NCBI GenBank assembly: GCA_964617665.1
Contig: CAZUAH010000125.1
Span: forward strand, 1-29,355
Length of the DNA: 29,355 nt
From: JADHUC01 sp964617665
Lineage (GTDB): Bacteria; Planctomycetota; Planctomycetia; Pirellulales; Pirellulaceae
Reading direction: 5' to 3'
This document shows positions 1 to 8,400 of the stretch, piece after piece (the stretch's first letter is position 1; every line of letters starts with the position of its first letter). A program made the position numbers and the translations under genes. The notes beneath the pieces were generated by a model. The model searched no databases. It was not told the origin of the DNA and was given only the letters and a program-made list of their open reading frames with translations.

Positions 1-241
1 GGAGATAACAATATCCATCGGCGCGTCTCGGCGACTTGACGGATGGTCGGTCGGCGTCGGGCGTGCGAACCCGTTGGGCGATCAATTTCACAGAAAGGTA
101 AGCCTGTGCCCTGGTGGGCCATTCTTTATACGGTCTTCTACTTCCCATCTTCAGTTGGCATAGCGTCCTCCTACCGGGATTCTCAAGGATTTTCCCGGAG
201 TCCGCTAGCTCTGGGCCGCTGCAGGGCCCCGCGGACCAATT

Positions 242-913
242 CTAGCGAAGCAGCGTCAACCTGTACCCCGACGCCCCGCAGTACTGCGTGAAGCCTTCAC
301 CCAACTGCTCTGTCCGCTCGCGTAGCTCGTGGGAAGGAATGGCCTTCTGCGATCCGTAGATGCACGCCAGTGCGTGATGATCCGTCGCGTCTACCTTGGC
401 TCTCATCGAATCCTTCACCGGAGTACCCACTGGCTCGGTCTCACCGTCCGCATCGGCGCAGAGGCAGATCAAGCCGTTCAGAGCCAGCTCCTGGCCGGTC
501 TGGTTGAAGACGTAAGCTTCGTCGGTACGGCCGAATCGCAACGTCAGCGTCGTGCCAACGCGGTCCAGAGAAACTAGCGAAATCGGTAATCCGGCTTGAA
601 GCGAGATCATGTTGATCAGGTCGACCGCATTCGATATGGCAGGCAACGCACCACCCTCGCTCACCGTCCGAAGCAGGTACTCTTGAGCAGGCTTGTTTCG
701 GCCCGCGGGCTTGAATCCACCGCTACGCAGCAGATCGCGAACAGCCGTCCGCCGTTCATCGCCTCCGGGCAGACCATGCTCGGCAACGGTGCGACATACA
801 TCGTCGCAGCGATTCCGAAGTTCATCGGGCGAATCCGCAATATTCACATCCGTAGCTTCGATCAACGCCACAGCGAGATCGGGGATTTTGTCTTCGATCT
901 TCACATTTGCCAT
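242..913 (-). CDS. B3/B4 tRNA-binding-domain protein
   Basis: A 223-residue protein whose middle part (residues about 85-170) reads like the B3/B4 domain of the phenylalanyl-tRNA synthetase beta chain: a Leu-Pro-x-Ile-Ser-Asn-Ala-Val-Asp stretch, then a hydrophobic helix and a beta-rich segment. Stand-alone B3/B4 proteins are thought to bind or edit mischarged tRNA or a free amino acid; no reaction can be assigned here. No signal peptide or membrane segment is visible, so it is probably cytoplasmic. The ATG at 913 has only a weak upstream GGAG-like sequence. It is divergent from the glycerate kinase with under 90 bases between them. Domain recognition comes from the sequence; function is inference. 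Confidence 0.8.
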   Translation of the reverse strand: MANVKIEDKIPDLAVALIEATDVNIADSPDELRNRCDDVCRTVAEHGLPGGDERRTAVRDLLRSGGFKPAGRNKPAQEYLLRTVSEGGALPAISNAVDLINMISLQAGLPISLVSLDRVGTTLTLRFGRTDEAYVFNQTGQELALNGLICLCADADGETEPVGTPVKDSMRAKVDATDHHALACIYGSQKAIPSHELRERTEQLGEGFTQYCGASGYRLTLLR

Positions 914-925
914 GATTCCGATACT

Positions 926-954
926 TTGCTCCGAATGGTGATTCGCGATATACT
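926..954 (+). promoter_or_regulatory. Putative sigma70-type promoter of glycerate kinase
   Basis: TTGCTC (926-931), a 17-base spacer and TATACT (949-954). Transcription would start near 961, so the in-frame GTG at 961 would lie at the transcript end. This supports the ATG at 1000 as the true start of the kinase. Confidence 0.45.
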
Positions 955-999
955 CCGTTCGTGCCGCACATGGACACGCAACACGGAAGGAACTCTTTG

Positions 1000-2361
1000 A
1001 TGAGCCGTTCTGCGAAGCAGCTTCGCGACGACGCCCTCGCCATCTGGCAAGCTGGCGTGGATGCCGTGCGCAGCGACCACCTCGTACTAGATACCGTGCG
1101 CGTCGACGCCGGTCAACTCGTGATAGGCGATCAGATCGTGCCTTTGTCCGACATTGGCCGCATTGTGGTCGTCGGGTGCGGCAAGGCCGGAGCCGGAATG
1201 GCGTCCGGCCTGGAAACGGCCCTCGGAGATGACGTACTTGGCGAGAAACCGGTCAAAGGTTGGGTGAATGTGCCCGAGGACTGCGTCCGGCCGCTCGAAC
1301 GCATTCACTTGCACGGTGCTCGTCCGGCGGGTGTGAATGAACCAACGCAGGAAGGGGTGGACGGCGCGGAGCAGGTTCTGCAGTTAGTACAGTCACTGAC
1401 TTCAGACGACTTGTGCCTGTGCCTGATTTCGGGAGGCGGTTCGGCGCTGCTGCCTGCGCCGGTCGAGGACATCACGCTGGCCGACAAATTGGCCGTCACT
1501 TGCCACTTGAGCGCAGCCGGTGCCAACATCCAAGAGTTGAACACTGTGCGCAAGCAACTCAGTCGCATCAAAGGCGGCGGTCTGGCCCGAGCATGCCGCG
1601 CGGGACGTTTGATCACACTGATCATTTCCGATGTGCTGGGAGATCCGCTGGATGTCATCGCATCGGGACCGACGGTTGAAGACACTTCAACGCCCCTGGA
1701 CGCGATTGATGTACTGAACCGATTCGACGCGATCAATGCTGGCATATCTCCTGCGGTGTTTCACCATTTGGAGAAGGCCGCCAGCGAGATCCGCAGCGAA
1801 ACTGAGCAGATCTGTCGCGTCACCAATCTAATAATCGGCAACAACGAAACTGCGGTTCGGGCGGCGGGCGGCGAGGCCGAACGGCGAGGATATCAGACGG
1901 AACTCGATGCAGTCCAAGACCTGGAGGGAGAAGCCGAACAGATCGGTGGCGAATTGGCAGAGAAAGCCCTCGAAATGAGAAAATCATCCAGTCGCCGCTG
2001 CCAGATCGGCGGAGGCGAACCAACTGTAAAGCTAATCGACGCCGATAAACGCGGCCTCGGCGGACGGAACCAACAGTTGGTGCTGGCCGCGCTTCAGCGA
2101 TTAATCGACCGGAAAGCCGAGTCGAACCTTAGATTCGCTCTGCTGTCCGGAGGCACGGACGGAGAAGACGGCCCGACTGACGCTGCGGGAGCGATTCTGG
2201 ACGCCGACGTAGTCGCGGCGATGCAGGCCAAGACGCTAGCGCCGGTTGACTACCTGGCGCGCAATGATGCATACAGCTTCTTTGATCCGCTGGACGGGCT
2301 CATCCGCACTGGTCCGACGCACACGAATGTATGCGACTTGCGCGTGATCGTGACCGGCTAG
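1000..2361 (+). CDS. Glycerate 2-kinase (MOFRL/GckA family)
   Basis: A 453-residue protein of the DUF4147/MOFRL glycerate kinase family, which phosphorylates D-glycerate to 2-phosphoglycerate with ATP and feeds the serine/glyoxylate routes into glycolysis. Visible family motifs are Ser-Gly-Gly-Gly-Ser-Ala (residues about 144-149), Val-Arg-Lys-x-Leu-Ser-x-Ile-Lys-Gly-Gly-Gly (about 181-192), the Asp-Val-x-Gly-Asp-Pro-x-x-x-Ile-Ala-Ser-Gly-Pro block, and near the C-terminus Ser-Gly-Gly-Thr-Asp-Gly-x-Asp-Gly-Pro-Thr-Asp-Ala-Ala-Gly and Thr-Gly-Pro-Thr-x-Thr-Asn-Val. The length fits the family. A GGAAGGA ribosome-binding site at 985-991, eight bases before the ATG at 1000, decides the start over the in-frame GTG at 961. 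The enzyme should be cytoplasmic. It is convergent with the PKS gene, and a repeat element fills the gap. Confidence 0.93.
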   Translation: MSRSAKQLRDDALAIWQAGVDAVRSDHLVLDTVRVDAGQLVIGDQIVPLSDIGRIVVVGCGKAGAGMASGLETALGDDVLGEKPVKGWVNVPEDCVRPLERIHLHGARPAGVNEPTQEGVDGAEQVLQLVQSLTSDDLCLCLISGGGSALLPAPVEDITLADKLAVTCHLSAAGANIQELNTVRKQLSRIKGGGLARACRAGRLITLIISDVLGDPLDVIASGPTVEDTSTPLDAIDVLNRFDAINAGISPAVFHHLEKAASEIRSETEQICRVTNLIIGNNETAVRAAGGEAERRGYQTELDAVQDLEGEAEQIGGELAEKALEMRKSSSRRCQIGGGEPTVKLIDADKRGLGGRNQQLVLAALQRLIDRKAESNLRFALLSGGTDGEDGPTDAAGAILDADVVAAMQAKTLAPVDYLARNDAYSFFDPLDGLIRTGPTHTNVCDLRVIVTG

Positions 2362-2480
2362 TAGTGCTGCGTCACAGCTTGGTTTTGGGGTAGTGGATCT
2401 CGCCAGAGATCCTCACACCAAGGGATCTTTGGCAAGATCCACTACAGCCAAGCCTAATTCTCAGATGTGCCAGAGCACTA
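2362..2480. repeat. MITE-like inverted-repeat element
   Basis: A 119-base non-coding element with nested inverted repeats. Outer ends are TAGTGCT (2362-2368) and AGCACTA (2474-2480), with partial matching continuing inward to CACA/TGTG. A second pair is GCTTGG (2377-2382) / CCAAGC (2448-2453). The core is a 23-base arm at 2390-2412 pairing with 2423-2445 with two mismatches around a 10-base loop. It fills the gap between two convergent genes almost exactly. The terminal inverted repeats and lack of an ORF suggest a non-autonomous transposable element or REP-like unit. The long hairpin could also act as a bidirectional terminator. No clear target-site duplication was found. Confidence 0.7.
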
Positions 2481-2484
2481 GGCT

Positions 2485-5400
2485 CTAGCTCGACGTTTCC
2501 GTGGATTCAGATTGCTTCTGCCGACTCGGGTCCAACTTTGTCAGTTCCTCGTCTAGTGCGTCGATGGTGAACCGAATCTGTTCGTCGGTATGCGTGGCCG
2601 TAATGAAGAAACGCAAACGCGCCGCTTTCTCTTCGACGGCGGGATGCAGAATCGGATGCACATTGATCCCGCGGTGAAACATCTTCCGCGACAGTTGAAG
2701 CGCCCGTAACGAATTTCCAATGATTATCGGAATAACGGGTGTGTTGTCGCTTAGCCCCGTGTCCAAGTTGCGCTCCTTCGCCAAGCCGAGGAACAACGCG
2801 GAGTTCGCACGACATCGGTGCACCGGCGACGGATCTCGCGAAATCTTGCGGAACGACGCCAACGCGGCTGCAGCATTCGATGGTGAGATGGCGTTGCTGA
2901 AAACGAAGCTCGGGGCCGTGTACTTCAGGTATTTCACAACCTCTTTGCAGCCTGCGATGTACCCGCCGCAACTACCGATTCCCTTGCTGATCGTCCCCAT
3001 CAGCAGATCCACGTCCATGGGATCGACTCCGAAGTGTTCGGGCAAGCCGTGTCCGCCAGCGCCCATGGTGCCAATCGAGTGGGCTTCGTCCATGAGCAAG
3101 AGGGCTTTGTGCCGTTTCTTGACCTCAATGAACTTGGGCAGATCGGGGTAATCGCCGTCCATGCTGTAAACACCTTCGATCGCAACCAGTACGCGTTTGT
3201 AGTTGGCGCGAACTTCGGCGAGCACCTTGTCTAGCGTTTGCCAGTCGTTGTGCGGGAATGGGCGGCGTTGGGCGTGCGAGTGGATGCAGCCTTGTATGAT
3301 GCTGTTGTGGGCGAGTTCATCGTGCAGGATCAGATCGCCCGGGCCGAACAGATGACCGATCGTGGTTTCATTGGTCGAGTGACCGCTGGTAAACACAACG
3401 GCGTCTTCTGCGCCGACAAACTCGGCAATTGCCCGCTCCAACTCTCCATGAACCGTCTTTTCGCCGGAAACGACACGACTGGCCGACGCTCCCGCCCCGA
3501 ACCTATCCAAGGCGTCTTTTGCCGCTTGCGTGGTCTCCGGATCTCCAGACAAGCTCAGATAGTTGTAGCTGGAAAAGTTGATCATCTCCCGGCCTTCGAT
3601 CACCGTCGTATCGGCCGTGACGCTCTCGTGGACGTTGAAGTAGGGGTTTTCGATACCTAACAGTTGAATCTGCCCCAATTGGGTTTCCAGCTTTCGGAAT
3701 TCCGGGAATGCGCTGAAGACGTACTGTTCCTCTCCGACTTCAACTTCTTCGCCGGACACCGGTGCTGCGGTTTCCTGCGGGCCGGCAGTGGTTGTCGCAG
3801 TCGCGGCGGCCTGGAAAGGCGCGTCCGCATCGTCAGTGGCCGCGTCTGGGGTCACGGTGCTCACACCTCCTAAGCTGTCAGCCATCAAGTCGCAGACCGT
3901 GTCGGCCAAACCGGAGGCGTTCATATCTTCGGTGAAGCTTTCGATTGGCAATTCGACATCCAAATCGGATTCGATTTGGTTCTTCACTTCGATGGCCATG
4001 AGCGAATCGAGCCCCAAGTCCTTCAAGGGCTGCGAGCGATCCAATTGGGCGGCGCCCATGCCTAGTGTCTTGGCCACTTGCCCTCCAACGTAGCCTCTGA
4101 GCAGTTCTCCGCGTTTTTCTTCCGTGGCCGACTTCAACTGATCTAGTATGTCGGAGCGTTTACGGGTTCGCGTCTTCTGCTTTGCTTTCTCGCTGTATTG
4201 ATGGGCAATTTCGGCAAGTATTGCTTGGCCTTCGCTCTTCGGCGATTGTTTCAAAAACTTCGGCCATGCAATTGGCAAGACGCCCACTTGGGCCCGGTAT
4301 TGCCGCAGCAACTCGCCCAAAGCCGACAGGCCTTGGTCCGGTGGCACGGTGCCCATGCCGCCGGCGGCCCAGCGAGCGATATCGCGTTTCGTCTTATCCG
4401 CCGTCATGCCGACTGCTTCCCACGGCCCCCAGTTCAGCGTCAGTGCCGAAAGACCCGACGCGCGACGATGATGCGCCAGTGCGTCCAAGAAGGCATTGGC
4501 CGCCGCGTAGTTACCCTGGCCGGGCGAACCCAGCAAGGACGCCACGGACGAAAAAGAGACGAAGAAATCTAGTGGAGTTCCCAGTGTCATCTGGTGCAGG
4601 TTCCATCCACCAGCGACCTTGGGAGCCATGACGCGCTCGAACCTCGCCCACTCCTGTTGCATCAGGACGCCGTCGTCCAGTAGCCCAGCACCGTGAACGA
4701 TACCGCGCAGCGGCGGCAGATGCTCGGAGATGTGGTCTAAGGTCCGTCGAACGTCATCGCGGTTTGAGACATCCCCTTGCAGGACCGTGACTTCAGCCCC
4801 CTTCTCCTGCATGCTCTGAATGGCTTCTTCGGCTGCCTTGGACGGCTTTTCCTCGATGCTCGACAAAACAAGGCTCTTCGCGCCCTGGTCGATGAGCCAA
4901 TCGGCAACCTTTAGACCGAGCCCGCCAACGCCACCGGTGACTAGATAGCTGGCCTGCTCACGCACCGGCACCGAATCGACTTGCTGATGATCTGCGAGCG
5001 AAATTACCACCTTGCCCAGATGCTTGCCCTGCGCCATGTGACGAAAGGCACTGGTCACGTCGTCTACGGCAAACACCTTGTGTGGTAACGGCGAAAGCTC
5101 ACCTGCCTCGAAGCGTTCGTGCAACTCGTCGAGCATTGATTGAATCAAACCGGGCTGTTTCTGCTCCTCTTCGCCCAAGTCGAACGGGAAGTATGCGACA
5201 TCGTCTCGTTCGGCCGCCATCTGTTCGTTGGTCCAGATGTCGATTTTTCCGATCTCGACGAAACGTCCGTTCTTTCCCAGCGTGGACAAGGTCTTTGGAA
5301 TGAATTCGCCGTTCAGGCTGTTCAGTACGACATCAACGCCCTTGCCATCCGTTTCGCTCGTTACCTGATCGGAGAAATCGAGCGTTCTGGAATTCATGAT

Positions 5401-8400
5401 GTGCTCGATTCCGAGCGACCGGAGGAAGTCCCACTTGCCGGAACTGGCCGTCGCGAAGATTTCCGCGCCAGCGCTCTGAGCCAAAGCGACGGCCGCCTGC
5501 CCGACTCCGCCGGCTGCGGCATGGATCAGCACGCGTTCGCCCTGCTTCATCCTGGCCAGCCGATTCAGCCCGTAATGGGCCGTCAAGTAGGCCAAGGGAA
5601 TTGTTGCCGCTTCCTCGAAGGTCATCTTCTCCGGTTTGCGTACCACGTACTTTGTATCGATGGTCACGTGGCTGGCCATGCTACCCAACGACAATGCGAC
5701 AACGTCATCGCCGACCGCGTAGCCTTTCACGTCAGGCCCGGTCGCCACGATTTTGCCCGCGCATTCGAACCCAAATGTGACGTCCTCCTCTGACTTGATA
5801 CCGATTTTCTGCTCATACTCCTGAAGCATGCCCAGCGCACGCAGGACGTCGCGGAAGTTCAAGCCGGTGGCCAGGACGGCGATTTCAATCTCGCTTGATT
5901 CCGGCGGCTTGCGTTCGATCGGTTTGATTGTCAGGTTGTCCAGTACGCCGAACTTGGTCAGGCCCAATGCAAATGGTTGACCTTCCGTCACGTTCAGCAT
6001 TCCGGGACGAGGATCGGATTTCTTCACCAATCGCGGCACATATCGCACAGACTGGCGATATGCGACCTGATTCTCGCCATCCGGTGCGGTGACCTCTTCC
6101 AGCAATGCGCGTTGCTCGTCCTCGGGTGTGGCCGGATCCAAATCCAATCGCACGCAATGCAGTTGCGGGTGCTCCCAGGCAATCACACCCCCCATGCCCC
6201 ACAACGAAGACTGAAGAACTGCGACACTTGAATCGTCGATTCCGACACGCTGTGCACCGCGCGTTACCGACCACAATCGCGGCATGGATTGCCCGACAGC
6301 CTTGCCCAGAGCTTGGACCAAGTGCAGAGTGCTGCCGCAGCCCAGCACTTGGGCGTCGTTCACCGACTGGACGTTCGCTTCGTTTACCGCAGCAGCGTCA
6401 AGACTCCAAAGGTGAACGACGCCGTCGATCTTCGCGTCTTCACTCTCGAACGCGTTATCCAGCAGTTGGCTGAAATCCTCCACTCGACTTGGACACAATC
6501 GGAATTCCTCGTCCGATACCTGCTCGTAGGCGTCGCCGGCTTCGACAACAACGCAATGATGCCCTTGGCCGCGCAAGGCCGAAGCGAGCCCAACGCCCGC
6601 CCCACTGCGATCGGCCAGGATTATCCAGTTGCCGGTCTCTGTTTCTGGTTTGGCGCCGCTCCGATCCTTCGGTTGCCAGTCGACTCGGTAGAGCCAGTCG
6701 CCAACGTCGCGTTGTATCTGTCGCATTAGCAGTGCACGACTGACTTGTCGGAGCTGCAAGCCTTCAATTTCGGCAATAACTTCGCCATTGGCGTCGAGTA
6801 TCGTGATGTCGGCGATTACCGTCTTCTTGGCGGCACCCAAGTCGGATGTGATTCGCACGTGACTCGATGCGCTGCTGGTCCCCGGCCTGTAGACGCGAAG
6901 GCTGCCTATCCGAATTGGCAGGAAGACTACATCACCGTCCGGTGTCGGCATGCCGCCGCCGAGGGTTTGGAAACACGCGTCCAGCAATGATGGGTGAAGC
7001 CGATAGCTGCCTGCTTCCTCGGCTACACCGTCAGGCAAGCTCACGTCGCCAAGGGCCTGTGCGGTGCCTGTTGCAAGATGTTGAAGCGACTGAAACGTGG
7101 GGCCGTAGACAAGCCCACGTTTCTTGCAGGTTTCGTAGAATTCCTCTACCTCCCAGGTGTCGGTCATTTCCGAGCGGATTTCGTCGATGTCTTGCGCTGC
7201 CGGCTCGCCGGGCGCCTCCAGAGCGACGATTTTGCCTGACGCATGTACGGTCCAGACACGATCCTCCGATTCCTCACGTTGACTCACACTGTAGATCCGG
7301 AATGCGAAGGCCCCTTCATCTTCAGGGGTCAGCACGACCTGAACGTCGCGAGATTCGCCAGCCGGAAGCACGAGCGCCTGTTGAATGAAGATGTCGTCAA
7401 CGGCGACGGCATCGTCCTCCATCGCTTCCACGCCGGCGGCCAACGCCATCTCGGTCAAGGCAGCCCCAGGCACGACGACGTTGTCGAAAACACGGTGATC
7501 AGCCAAATAGGATGGCGAGTTGGCACGAAACGTTGCCTGGAAAACGATCTCCTTGCCAGCCACATCCACCCTGCTACCGAGCAGCGGATGAACTGCCGTA
7601 CCGGGCGCGGCAACGCCAATGGTCCCTGCTCTTGCTTGGCCGATGTCCGTTGCGAAATCGTTCCAGCAGGGCTGACGCTGGAACGGGTAGGTTGGCAACG
7701 CGACCTTGCGAAGTTGATGGTCGGAATCAAACTGCTCCCAGTCCACATCGACACCGCGCTCAAAGAGCTTGCCCAGCGACGCCAACATCGTGTTCCAGTC
7801 GTCGCCTCGGCCGCGGAGGCTGGGCAGCCACGGCTGTTTAGATGATGGAAAACACGAGCGTCCGAGCGAGGTGAGTATCGGCTTCGGCCCGACTTCCAGG
7901 AAGACGTCCGGTTCCAGTCCGGCGAGCGTCTTTACCGAATCCGCAAATCTCACGGCTTCGCGGATGTGGTTACACCAGTAATCCGATGAGAGAATCTCCT
8001 CGCCAGCAACTTCGCCTGACACGTTCGCGATGATGTCAAACTCCGGTGGCGAGAACTGTACTTGGTCGACGACTTTCCTAAACTCGTCCAGCATAGGTTC
8101 CATTAGCGGCGAATGAAACGCGTGCGAAACGGTCAACCGGCTCGTCTTGACGCCCTCCTGGTGGAACCTTTCGGCTATTTCCTCCACAACTTCGCCACTT
8201 CCCGAAATTACCGCTTGGCTCGGCCCATTCACGGCGGCGATTGCCACATCGGCTTCACGTCCGGCAATTGCATCGGCGACGCGTGTTTCATCGGCAAACA
8301 CAGCGACCATTTGCCCGCCTTCGGGCAGTGATTGCATGAGCCTTGCGCGGACGGCGACAAGCTCCAAGGCTGCTTCCAGGCTGAATACGTTGGCCAAACA

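Noticed and set aside
174..198. CCGGGA/TCCCGG hairpin as a terminator for the B3/B4 gene
   Set aside because: The stem is only six bases with a 13-base loop, and no T run follows on the minus strand.
43..291. An 82-codon plus-strand frame at the left edge
   Set aside because: It runs into the opposite-strand B3/B4 gene, has no ribosome-binding site and no family features.
3238..7845. Several long plus-strand reading frames (up to about 217 codons) opposite the PKS gene
   Set aside because: They are antisense to strongly supported PKS domains, show no recognisable motifs and lack ribosome-binding sites; high G+C at third positions creates such shadows.
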